Below are positions 1-7,742 of a DNA stretch of 64,000 bases, in pieces. The stretch is from JAPYTY01 sp036338435 (lineage in GTDB: Bacteria > Acidobacteriota > UBA6911 > RPQK01 > JADFOI01): NCBI GenBank assembly GCA_036338435.1, contig JAYZCG010000052.1, forward strand, positions 4,522-68,521. Direction: 5' to 3'. Position 1 is the first letter of the stretch; every line of letters begins with the position of its first letter. The notes under the pieces are model-generated. The model did no database searches and was not told the DNA's origin. It saw only the letters and a list, made by a program, of their open reading frames with translations. A program made the translations under genes and the position numbers.

Positions 1-182
1 ACCTCCGTGGAAGGAGACTTGTCATCCATGCTGATGACTTTGCCATTGATGAAAACGGTATCAGCATATCCGTGCATAGATACCTCGGGGGGTATCTGTG
101 CGAAGGTATTTGTGATTGCGATAGTCATAAATGCGATGAGGAAAACAGGGAAGTATTTACCATTAATCTGATCAGTTCTCAT
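1..182 (-). CDS. Secreted amidohydrolase, N-terminal fragment (runs off window)
   Basis: Only the first ~60 codons lie in the window; the gene continues past position 1. Starting at the ATG at 182-180 the product has a hydrophobic export signal (residues ~10-27, ending ..NTFAQ). It is followed by a conserved stretch ADTVFINGKVISMDDK. The same block occurs near the N-termini of the two complete amidohydrolases at 55939-57819 and 59966-61819 (VNGKIVSMDD), so this is a third paralog of that family (metal-dependent amidohydrolase, composite beta domain before the TIM barrel). Catalytic residues are outside the window. The upstream neighbour on the same strand is the flavocytochrome-like gene, about 195 bp away. 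Family is confident by paralogy; the substrate is unknown. Confidence 0.75.
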   Translation of the reverse strand, partial: MRTDQINGKYFPVFLIAFMTIAITNTFAQIPPEVSMHGYADTVFINGKVISMDDKSPSTE

Positions 183-376
183 TTAGAGTCCTCCAATTGA
201 AGATTGAAAGCTTTCGACGATTGTTTAGTCTATATGTAACTATGGAAAGGTCAAAGGAAATGTTTTCAATCTTCGGGCACAATGAAGATCTAGGATGGGA
301 ATTTTTGGGGCCAAGTGTGGAGAGTTCTCAGCCTATTCGTTTGTGGTGCAAATGTTGCAAGATGTGTCCAGACTAG

Positions 377-2206
377 CTAGTGACAGAGAATACAGTTTTC
401 CACTTGTGCCAGCCGATCAAATTGATGCGATATCGTAGGGACAGGGTTAAATTCACCGTGACACTGTATGCATTGGTCATTGCGTTCCAGGACAATCCCA
501 TGGGCCCTTTCAAAGTGCAGGTAACCTGAGCGCTTGGTAGCGATGAGTTTAGGCACAGGATGACAGTCTAAGCACACTTCATTTTTAGTGGAGTTGTTGG
601 TGTACGATGATCGGGCAAGTGCTCTAGTACTTTTTTGGGTAGATCTTTTTCCCTCAGCCTCAAATGACGCCAAGGCTTCTTGGCCCCCAACGCGACCTGT
701 GACAATGGCAGGTCCTAGAAATGTTCCCTCCAAACCGGCCTTACCGTTAATTTGTCCGAACCCAGTTACTTCACCGACACCGTATAGTCCGGGAATCGCT
801 TTGCCCATAGTATCCAGAACGCGGGCGGATGGGTCAATCAGTACTCCACCCATACTTTTACGTGTCACCGCGAAGGTGTGTAGGGCATAGAATGGGGGTT
901 TTTCAATTTTGGCAGGATTGTGATATTGACGAAGCAAGTCTTTGGTTGGGGAAGAACTCGATCCAAAGCGTTCGAAGTCTTTGTCTTCACCTTGATCGAC
1001 CATGTAGTTATAGCGATCTACCGTTGTTTTCAAGGAGTCTGGTGCAAGTCCAATTATTTGAGCAAGATTCTCGATTGAGGAAGCCGATGGAATGACATGA
1101 GGATATTGTTCAAGGAGAGTCTTTTGGGGATCTTTCCACCCAGTAGTTCCTCTCACAGCGAGTTGCTCCAGCCCCACAGCATCAAAAATAGCCCAATAGC
1201 TAGAAGTCTTTTGATTAATAACCGCCGGAGTAGTCACTTTGACGCTGTCCGATTCATTAACAAAACGTTTGCCATCCAAATTGACCCAGATGGCAGCGGA
1301 GCTACGGGCAAATAGACCACGATCGGTTCCTGGATAACGTGGGTCAGGAATACCTGAGGAATAATTCCACTGATGATCTAGGTAATCCAATTTTGCGCCT
1401 ACCTTCTGGGCTAATCCCAGCCCTGAACCCATGGCGTCAATGCCTGCACTGAGTAGCAGTCGTTCGGGAAATTTTAAATTTTCTGGCCAGAACTCTCGCA
1501 CCATGTTGAAATTACTTTGAAAGCCTCCAGTGGCTAGGATAGTAGACGAAGCCCGAATCACCTGTAGTTTCCCGTTGCGTACATTTTGTGTTTCTACACC
1601 TACTATGCGGTTATTTTCTCTTACGAGATTTGTGACTTTGTGGTTCCAGACAAAGGTGATGTTTGGATACTTGAGACATTCACGGTAAATAGCGGTCACC
1701 AGGGCCAAGCCTGCTCCTTGGGTACGATGAACTCGTGGCACCGTATTGCCTGGGTTTCGACCGATGTCAGTGAACTCAATACCCATATTGGTAAGCCAGT
1801 CATGGATCAATTTTTTAGAGTTGTTAACGTAGTAGCGCACCCATTCTGGGTTGGGATCTTCACCCCACGTCATGAAGTCGTTGTAGGCTAGTTCTGGATT
1901 GTCGTTGACTCCCCTAGATTCTTGTAACGGGGTTCCTACTATGTTGAGTACCCCCCCGGAAGCAACGCCGTGTCCTCCAAAAATGGACCACATATCAATT
2001 ACTTGAACCCTAGCGCCTGTCTGACCTGCTTCCCAGGCAGCGGATAATCCCGATATACCTGATCCTACAACTACGATATCGACTGTCGAATCTTCAATGT
2101 CTGTCGACTGAGCCAACATTGAGGTTTGGTAATTGCTCCCGACCACTGCAAATAGTGCAGGAACAATGATGACATAAAGTCTTTTGCGAATACTTAGTCT
2201 TGTCAC
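377..2206 (-). CDS. Exported FAD-dependent fumarate reductase/dehydrogenase-like flavocytochrome with C-terminal tri-haem tail
   Basis: 609 aa. A basic, hydrophobic N-terminus (residues 1-33) looks like an export signal. The FAD-binding glycine motif GSGISG is at residues 48-53. The body and the segment GEVTGFGQINGKAGLEG match the FAD_binding_2 family (fumarate reductase flavoprotein, ketosteroid dehydrogenase, urocanate reductase relatives). Where fumarate reductases carry the catalytic arginine in the NRLGGN segment, the aligned stretch here reads NGKAGLEG, so fumarate may not be the substrate. The last 65 residues carry three CXXCH haem c motifs: CLDCH 545-549, CIQCH 579-583 and CILCH 605-609; the last histidine is the final residue before TAG. 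In Shewanella flavocytochrome c the haem domain is N-terminal; here the order is reversed. Export is expected because haem c is attached outside the cytoplasm. Start is GTG; an AAGG lies ~10 nt upstream. An imperfect hairpin separates it from the M20 peptidase gene upstream. Confidence 0.85.
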   Translation of the reverse strand: MTRLSIRKRLYVIIVPALFAVVGSNYQTSMLAQSTDIEDSTVDIVVVGSGISGLSAAWEAGQTGARVQVIDMWSIFGGHGVASGGVLNIVGTPLQESRGVNDNPELAYNDFMTWGEDPNPEWVRYYVNNSKKLIHDWLTNMGIEFTDIGRNPGNTVPRVHRTQGAGLALVTAIYRECLKYPNITFVWNHKVTNLVRENNRIVGVETQNVRNGKLQVIRASSTILATGGFQSNFNMVREFWPENLKFPERLLLSAGIDAMGSGLGLAQKVGAKLDYLDHQWNYSSGIPDPRYPGTDRGLFARSSAAIWVNLDGKRFVNESDSVKVTTPAVINQKTSSYWAIFDAVGLEQLAVRGTTGWKDPQKTLLEQYPHVIPSASSIENLAQIIGLAPDSLKTTVDRYNYMVDQGEDKDFERFGSSSSPTKDLLRQYHNPAKIEKPPFYALHTFAVTRKSMGGVLIDPSARVLDTMGKAIPGLYGVGEVTGFGQINGKAGLEGTFLGPAIVTGRVGGQEALASFEAEGKRSTQKSTRALARSSYTNNSTKNEVCLDCHPVPKLIATKRSGYLHFERAHGIVLERNDQCIQCHGEFNPVPTISHQFDRLAQVENCILCH

Positions 2207-2265
2207 AGCATTTTAACCTTCCTTGCGTAGCATACTTTCCCATCTTTAAATGGGGTAAAAGGAAT

Positions 2266-2284
2266 CTCTCTGTGCCTTAGAGAG
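2266..2284 (-). terminator. Possible weak terminator hairpin between M20 peptidase and flavocytochrome genes
   Basis: CTCTCT and AGAGAG form a 6-bp stem with a 7-nt loop. On the minus strand it is followed by ATTCCTTTT. It lies just after the M20 peptidase stop codon and before the flavocytochrome start. The stem is short and the T-tract interrupted, so termination would be partial at best. Confidence 0.3.
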
Positions 2285-2293
2285 TAGAATCTT

Positions 2294-3742
2294 TTACCTA
2301 ATGGATTGAGGCGCTTTCTGACCATCTGGAATCAGCGTTATGAAATCTAATGGTTCTCGGATTTCCCTAAAGTCTGACTGAACCTTCTCTCGTAGCTCGC
2401 TCGACTGGTAGAGATCAATAGCCGACGCAGCCAAAGTTTTAGCGGCGACTCTTAGTCCTTTTTCACCGATGCTAGTTCCCGTACAGGCAACAATTTGCCA
2501 ACTATGACCCGGAGCTCCAAAGGTATAAGAGGCAACGCGTAGTCTTCCAACAGGCACGAACCAGCTTATGTCTCCGATGTCGGTTGAAGCGCGACCTTGC
2601 TCTGGATTTCTGGCAAGTGGCTCGATGATTTCCGAGAGGGCTTGTTTGTAAGTTCCTTCTAACCCAATCTGGGTCTGACGGGCAAAGATTTTTTCTGCAT
2701 CTGAAAACTGAGGCGCACCAATCAGTTCCAAGTTGCGATAAATCAATTCAGACAGTGTTCGATTAGGCAGGACCTCATGCATATCTGACTCCACCTGGAT
2801 GGTGGTTAGTTCTGTTTGGGACATGAGCGCAGCTGCCTGAGCAATATCTTTGACCCATTCAAAATATTTTTCCACGTCGGTGTGTTTGTCAGCGCGAATG
2901 TAATACCATACCTCTGTCTCAGGGGGTACCACATTTGGTTGTCCACCTCCCTGGGTGATCACGTAGTGGATGCGTGCATCCTCCTTGATATGCTCACGCA
3001 TATAGTTAACACCAGCACTCATGAGTTCTACTGCATCCAGGGCGCTTCTTCCGCTGTGAGGGGAAGTGGAGGCATGAGCAGGCAGGCCGGAAAATCTAAA
3101 TTTAACCGAAACTAGGGCTTTACTGTAGGCGTAGTTGGAAGATGTTCGATCTCCTGTATGCCATGAGAGAATGATGTCATCTTCTATAAAGAGACCATCG
3201 CGTAACATATAGGTTTTGCCGATTCCAGTTTCTTCCGCGGGCGTCCCGTACAAACGAATAGTGCCCTTTATTGTGCCTGTAGCCATGGCCTGTTTAACGG
3301 CCACAGCCGCTCCTGTACTAGCCGTACCGAATACGCTGTGTCCACAACCATGTCCTGACTCGACTCCGATCCTCTTCTGACGTTCAGGGACAGAATCCTG
3401 TGATAGTCCGGGTAAGGCATCGTACTCGGCAAGAATGCCAATAATGGGGTGGCCACTTCCGTAAGAAGCGACAAAGGCTGTCGGCATTTCAGCTACCCCT
3501 TCCTCAACTGAAAACCCATTAACTTTTAGAAGATTGATCAGTTCTTTGGCGGATTTGAACTCTTGAAGTCCCGTTTCTGCGTAATTCCAAATATTCTTAT
3601 TGATCCGGTTGAGTGTTTCTGCACTAGCATCGATCCAGTCAATGGCAACTTTTTTTGATTCTCTCTGTCCTTGGCCTATACAAGTAATCGCTGTCAGGAC
3701 GAGTATCCACAAAACTAGCCGATTAAAAAAATAACTTATCAT
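2294..3742 (-). CDS. Exported M20 family metallopeptidase/amidohydrolase (AbgB-like)
   Basis: 482 aa from the ATG at 3742, chosen because AAGGGA lies ~8 nt upstream; a longer frame opens at 3772. A hydrophobic signal (MISYFFNRLVLWILVLTA) precedes the enzyme. Zinc-site motifs of M20/AbgB amidohydrolases are visible: AEYDALPG, the glycine/histidine-rich GHGCGHS and PAEETGIGK. A dimerisation domain with SGLPAHASTSPHSG follows. Relatives hydrolyse amide bonds of N-acyl or p-aminobenzoyl amino acids; AbgB itself is cytoplasmic, so the signal peptide here points to a periplasmic or secreted role. It is followed on the same strand by the flavocytochrome and amidohydrolase genes. Family assignment is strong; the substrate is unknown. 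Confidence 0.85.
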   Translation of the reverse strand: MISYFFNRLVLWILVLTAITCIGQGQRESKKVAIDWIDASAETLNRINKNIWNYAETGLQEFKSAKELINLLKVNGFSVEEGVAEMPTAFVASYGSGHPIIGILAEYDALPGLSQDSVPERQKRIGVESGHGCGHSVFGTASTGAAVAVKQAMATGTIKGTIRLYGTPAEETGIGKTYMLRDGLFIEDDIILSWHTGDRTSSNYAYSKALVSVKFRFSGLPAHASTSPHSGRSALDAVELMSAGVNYMREHIKEDARIHYVITQGGGQPNVVPPETEVWYYIRADKHTDVEKYFEWVKDIAQAAALMSQTELTTIQVESDMHEVLPNRTLSELIYRNLELIGAPQFSDAEKIFARQTQIGLEGTYKQALSEIIEPLARNPEQGRASTDIGDISWFVPVGRLRVASYTFGAPGHSWQIVACTGTSIGEKGLRVAAKTLAASAIDLYQSSELREKVQSDFREIREPLDFITLIPDGQKAPQSIR

Positions 3743-3859
3743 GGATGTTCCCTTTGGAGATTGTACATGCACTGACTCATAGGTGTCACTGCAAACACTC
3801 TTGTAAAGACAGTGTGATTAGGACATGTCCTGGTGTATCTTGGATTTCTTCACTATCGA

Positions 3860-4126
3860 CTAGTTACCTTGCGGGATCTTCTTGTTAATTCTCCAGAGTT
3901 CAAGGATTGCAACAGATCCCCAAATTATATTTAGAAAACCGGAGGGATAAGCTCCAAAATAGAAGCCGTTTATCATAAGAAGGATGCTGCCTGTCAAGTT
4001 TAACATTTGGTAGGTAAATGAGTTGCTTTTTACCCTTTGCCTTGAGACTAGCACATAACTGATCAGTAGGACTATGGCCCCAATTGAGCCGAGAATATGA
4101 ATTGGGATGGCGGGATTTACTGCCAT
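3860..4126 (-). CDS. Small CBU_0592-like integral membrane protein
   Basis: 88 aa with about three hydrophobic helices (roughly residues 8-26, 38-56 and 60-76) and a basic tail. The pattern of a first helix, a short SRQR basic loop, a TYQMLNLTGS segment and a final GSVAILELWRINKK matches the CBU_0592 family of small membrane proteins. The function of that family is not known. An AGGAG box lies 8 nt before the ATG. It lies 68 bp downstream of the IF-1 gene on the same strand and may be read through from it. Confidence 0.7.
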   Translation of the reverse strand: MAVNPAIPIHILGSIGAIVLLISYVLVSRQRVKSNSFTYQMLNLTGSILLMINGFYFGAYPSGFLNIIWGSVAILELWRINKKIPQGN

Positions 4127-4194
4127 GTCAGAGCTCCTTTTGTTGGGTTAAAGAAGTATCCGATCGAGGTGGCTTGGGTCAGAATTCCGTTATC

Positions 4195-4503
4195 TTACTT
4201 AAACCGATAGACCAATCGACCCTTGGTTAGGTCATAGGGAGAGAGCTCAACTGTGACCTTATCCCCTCTTAGAATACGAATATAGTAACGGCGCATTTTG
4301 CCAGAAATATGCGCCAAAATAACATGTCCGTTGTCAAGTTCCACTTTGAACTGGGTATTGGGAAGCGCTTCAATGACGGTTCCGTTTACCTCAATAATAT
4401 TCTCACGGGTTGGTTTACTTTCCTCGGTTGTGGTTTGATCGGCATCGGCTTTGCGCCTTTTCTTCTTACGAAACGGGCGTCGTCGGTTCCTGGGTCGTCT
4501 CAA
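4195..4503 (-). CDS. infA: Translation initiation factor IF-1 with basic N-terminal extension
   Basis: 102 aa. Residues ~34-102 are a complete S1/OB-fold IF-1: the blocks VELDNGHVILAHISGKMRR, YIRILRGDKVTVELSPYDL and KGRLVYR are all present. IF-1 binds the 30S A site and assists initiation. Ordinary IF-1 is about 72 residues; here ~33 residues rich in Arg and Lys (MRRPRNRRRPFRKKKRRK..) precede the fold. The start is TTG at 4503 with a strong SD (GAGGAG, 6 nt upstream), and there is no in-frame ATG or GTG between it and the IF-1 core, so the extension appears genuine. No ribosomal protein operon is next to it. Confidence 0.92.
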   Translation of the reverse strand: MRRPRNRRRPFRKKKRRKADADQTTTEESKPTRENIIEVNGTVIEALPNTQFKVELDNGHVILAHISGKMRRYYIRILRGDKVTVELSPYDLTKGRLVYRFK

Positions 4504-4983
4504 TTAAAACTCCTCTGGTTGGGGGTGCCGGAGTTCGGATAGTACACCCTTTTAGGGGCACAGTGCAATGGGAGGATGGGTTTTCATATGAGGTATTTTC
4601 AAGTAAACGTCACCACGTCAGGATACACTTCGGTTGGGAATTGAAGCCTCCCATAAATGCACAGGGGCCTGGGGCAGTGGAGCCTTTAGGCCCCTAATTT
4701 CTGCCATTAACCCCATACGTGATATAGCATGCGTAGGCTACTCGTTGCTTTTGGAAGTGGTCCTGTCATGTTCTCCAAATGGCGATTTCGCCGGTTGAGA
4801 TGCGTGCGGGAGTCGCATCTAGACTGGTATCTCTTAAGCAACTCGACTAGAATATAACTGTTCTGGAACTTACATTTGACCTTTGAGGAATTGTAATAGT
4901 GAAAAAAATATCAGTCTATTATCCTGTGTCCACGTGGGTAGAGTGGTCTCTTAAGTTCTCTGCAATGGGGAAGAGGTAAAGCT
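4504..4983. other. Intergenic region between divergent infA and radical SAM genes
   Basis: About 480 bp without a convincing gene. It must hold the promoter of infA (minus) and of the radical SAM gene (plus). One imperfect hairpin is visible: GGGGCCT at 4664-4670 pairs with AGGCCCC at 4688-4694. I saw no cobalamin or other riboswitch consensus. Confidence 0.4.
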
Positions 4984-6498
4984 ATGCGCGTCCATTTGGT
5001 TAATCCTAGTGATGTAGCTTTTGGCATAAGCCTCGTTGCGCCCCGTTGGCTATATGTTATTGCTGCGGCGACTCCATCCTCCTTTGGGGATCCATCCGTG
5101 GTAGATGAAGCGCTTGAATCAATCGACGTTGAGGCCATTGGAGAGCGCGATGTAATAGGAATTGGGATCCATACCTCAAACGCATTGCGTGGTTATGAAA
5201 TTGGGCGGATGGCCCGTGAGCGTGGTGCTTATGTGGTTTTTGGCGGCATTCATTCCACCCTATATCCCGAGGAAGCGTATGAGTTGGGCGGAGCCCATGC
5301 AGTCGTCAAAGGTGATGGCGATGTTGTCTGGGAGAAAGTATTAGCAGATTGTACTAACGGGGGTCCCCAGAAACTCTACGAGGGTGGGCAGATCGAAGGA
5401 AACCAATTTACTCCAGCACGTTGGGATTTGCTACCGTCAGATCGCTACATGTGGGCTTCTGTTCAGACTGTACGAGGATGCCCAAAGCATTGTTCATTCT
5501 GTTCTGTCTGGCGTACTGATGGTCAGCGCCCACGCGAACATGGTGCTGATGCAATAATTCAGGAGATTGTCGAGTTGCGCCGCAAGGGATTTCGATTTGT
5601 TGTTCTAGCCGATGACAATTTTTACCCGGTCACACTTCAGGATCTGGAGCAGGCCAAAAGCTTTGATAAACCCGATCGTTTCAATGAGTTGCAGGCGATG
5701 CGTGAAGAGCGATTTGAACTTATGGAACGTCTGGCCGAACTACCAGATGACATGGTGTTTTTCACTCAAATCACCATGGAGGTCGCTGACGATCTTAAAT
5801 TCCTGAAGGCCATGTCTAAGGCCAAGATTAAGGGAGCATTGGTTGGGGTTGAAGCTGTCACGGATGAAGGACTAAAGGACATCTACAAGGATTTTAACTC
5901 CTCGGGTAAGAGCTTAGTACGCCAGTTACAAACTTTTAGGGAACACGGCGTTTACGTTCTTGGTTCCTTTATTTTTGGATTGCCCAGTGATCGACCAGAG
6001 ACTTTTCAGGCAACCACGGTTCTAGCACAAGAAGCACAACTTGCTTTCGCTCAATTCGTTACCCTAACAGCATATCCTGGTACCGTAGATTTCCTGCGTT
6101 GGGAGAAAAAGATGGCTGAGGATACAACCAGGATCGCCGGGTTCCCTCTGACACGGTACTGGCTTATGCCACGGGTTATGCGGCCACGACTGGCGATGGG
6201 TCATCCCCGAATGTCAGGCGAGGAAATCCGTAGTCAGACTCAGCTGGTCTGGGACCGTTTTTATAGCCTTCCTCTCATTTGGAAGAGATCGAGTTTTCTG
6301 CGATCAGTTCGTAATCGTCTTTCTTACGTATTGATGTCGAAACTTTATCGACAGATGTACGGCAATACTGGAATTGCTACCGACAGTGCCAGGATCAACC
6401 GGGCAGTGGCTTGGGCTCGCTGGTTGGCAAAGCCTTGTGTGCGGTTGTTTCACGGTCAACCTATGCCAGACTTGCAGATGCCAAATCGATCTCGGTGA
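4984..6498 (+). CDS. B12-binding-domain radical SAM protein
   Basis: 504 aa. Residues ~1-125 resemble a cobalamin-binding Rossmann domain (GIGIHTSNALRG, then VVFGGIHSTLYPEEA), as found in class B radical SAM enzymes. The radical SAM core follows, with the iron-sulfur cysteines C166, C170 and C173 in GCPKHCSFC (CX3CX2C). Later core strands are recognisable (TQITMEVADD, GALVGVEAVTDEGL, VLGSFIFGLPSD). A ~100-residue basic C-terminal tail lies beyond the core. Relatives are methyltransferases, ring-contracting enzymes or uncharacterised; the substrate cannot be read here. GAAGAGG lies ~7-10 nt before the ATG. A membrane-protein gene and a TPR gene follow on the same strand. Confidence 0.85.
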   Translation: MRVHLVNPSDVAFGISLVAPRWLYVIAAATPSSFGDPSVVDEALESIDVEAIGERDVIGIGIHTSNALRGYEIGRMARERGAYVVFGGIHSTLYPEEAYELGGAHAVVKGDGDVVWEKVLADCTNGGPQKLYEGGQIEGNQFTPARWDLLPSDRYMWASVQTVRGCPKHCSFCSVWRTDGQRPREHGADAIIQEIVELRRKGFRFVVLADDNFYPVTLQDLEQAKSFDKPDRFNELQAMREERFELMERLAELPDDMVFFTQITMEVADDLKFLKAMSKAKIKGALVGVEAVTDEGLKDIYKDFNSSGKSLVRQLQTFREHGVYVLGSFIFGLPSDRPETFQATTVLAQEAQLAFAQFVTLTAYPGTVDFLRWEKKMAEDTTRIAGFPLTRYWLMPRVMRPRLAMGHPRMSGEEIRSQTQLVWDRFYSLPLIWKRSSFLRSVRNRLSYVLMSKLYRQMYGNTGIATDSARINRAVAWARWLAKPCVRLFHGQPMPDLQMPNRSR

Positions 6499-6632
6499 CA
6501 GCGAGTTGATCCCACTAGGATTGATTCGGGCGTTACGGTAGGTGGTACTAACCTAGGGCACCTCCTGTTGAACGTTTTATTTAAGTAACCATTATCGTGC
6601 TCTGGGTAAACTTCGGGGCAGGGGTTGCAGTC

Positions 6633-7109
6633 ATGGGACATTACATTAGGATTTCTAGACCCTATCTTATACTAATTACCATTTTCATTTCGGTTCGATT
6701 CGTGCTGGAGTTGTTTGGCGTAGGTGAGCGTTTAACCAATGAGATTAGTGTGACAAGATTGCTCTTAGTACTTCCCGTTTTTGTAGCTTTTCGATTTTTC
6801 CAGGAGTCGCTGGGAGGCTGGAAGGATTTAGTAATGGTCAACATGGTCTATGTAGTCTGGACTGTTGCGTTGCTTTCACTTTTGAGTGCAGTCGACAAAA
6901 CGATGGGGCTTGGAACTCACTACGGTGGTGGCGCGCCACTTTATTATCGGCTGGTCTGGGGCCGTCTCTTTGAATGGCATGCCTGGAACCGGTTAATGCA
7001 GGCGCGAGGTGGCTTTTGTCCATCATTGCTGACTATGAGTGTTTTGGTCAACGGGATTGGTTTGACCAGTTTCAAAATCAAGAGTTTACTAAAAGCCGAT
7101 GGAAGGTAA
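6633..7109 (+). CDS. Small multi-pass membrane protein of unknown function
   Basis: 158 aa from the ATG at 6633; a GTG at 6597 would add 12 residues but has no ribosome-binding site. Hydrophobic segments lie near residues 9-25, 38-55, 68-90 and 130-145. A glycine-rich piece (MGLGTHYGGG) lies between them. Overall pattern resembles the protein at 61903-62394: LILITIFISVRFVLE against LIVTLAVIVVRIVLE at the start, then a loop ending in GTHYGGG against IEGGGVVGEG. The two are probably paralogs. I do not recognise a named family. The stop codon is 5 nt before the start of the TPR gene, so the two are probably cotranscribed. Confidence 0.6.
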   Translation: MGHYIRISRPYLILITIFISVRFVLELFGVGERLTNEISVTRLLLVLPVFVAFRFFQESLGGWKDLVMVNMVYVVWTVALLSLLSAVDKTMGLGTHYGGGAPLYYRLVWGRLFEWHAWNRLMQARGGFCPSLLTMSVLVNGIGLTSFKIKSLLKADGR

Positions 7110-7114
7110 ATAAG

Positions 7115-7438
7115 ATGTCTCCAGAAGAACACTACCAAAGAGGCTTGGAATATTTTGGGGAAGATAAACTGGAGCAGGCAATAGAGGAACTTATCCATGC
7201 CGTTTCCAAGAATCCAGAATTTGGCGATGCCCTTCACGCGTTAACAATGTGCTATTACCATCAGGGTAGCTTTGATAAAGCGCTCGAATATGGAAGTCAA
7301 TTTTCCGAGCTGGAGCCTACCAACCCTCTCGCCTACACAAGTCTCTCCATGATTTATAATGCCAAAGGCATGAAGGAAGAAGCGGAAGACATGGGGGCAA
7401 AGGCCAAGACGACAGAAAAATCAGACACACTTGATTGA
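7115..7438 (+). CDS. Tetratricopeptide repeat protein
   Basis: 107 aa from the ATG at 7115. GGAAGG, which overlaps the stop of the preceding gene, lies 8 nt upstream and decides this start. About three TPR units are visible: residues ~4-37 (YQRGLEYFGEDKLEQAIEEL), ~38-71 (ALHALTMCYYHQGSFDKALEYG) and ~72-100 (AYTSLSMIYNAKGMKEEAEDM). There is no export signal, so it is probably a cytoplasmic scaffold. Partners are unknown. Confidence 0.8.
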   Translation: MSPEEHYQRGLEYFGEDKLEQAIEELIHAVSKNPEFGDALHALTMCYYHQGSFDKALEYGSQFSELEPTNPLAYTSLSMIYNAKGMKEEAEDMGAKAKTTEKSDTLD

Positions 7439-7531
7439 CCTTGATAGCCAAGAATTCTCAATCGCTAGTTGGTTACAATAACACTAGCGAAAAGGGGAAT
7501 CACTATACTTGCAGTAGTTGTCAGTTTCTGA

Positions 7532-7607
7532 GCCGGCGTAGCTTCAATGGTAGAGCGGCGCATTCGTAATGCGTAGGTTGGAGGTTCGATCCCTCTCGCC
7601 GGCTCCA
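7532..7607 (+). tRNA. tRNA-Thr (anticodon CGT)
   Basis: The 7-bp acceptor stem GCCGGCG (7532-7538) pairs with CGCCGGC (7597-7603). The anticodon arm is GCGCA-TTCGTAA-TGCGT with CGT at 7565-7567. The T-arm loop contains TTCGATC. The discriminator is T, and the CCA end is encoded at 7605-7607. About 76 nt; all arms form. Confidence 0.95.
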
Positions 7608-7742
7608 GTCTTTTTAATGGGTAGCTGTATCTGTCTTTGCTCTGGAATAAGCTGTGGCTATCGGCAATAAATTTTCCGCTATCCTTTTCCAATGAGGTTT
7701 ATACGTACCAGGCTGAAGCGACATTGAAATTAGTTTCCCCAG

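Noticed and set aside
4504..4983. Cobalamin riboswitch upstream of the B12-binding radical SAM gene
   Set aside because: The intergenic region lacks the conserved B12-box sequence; a B12-dependent enzyme alone is not evidence.
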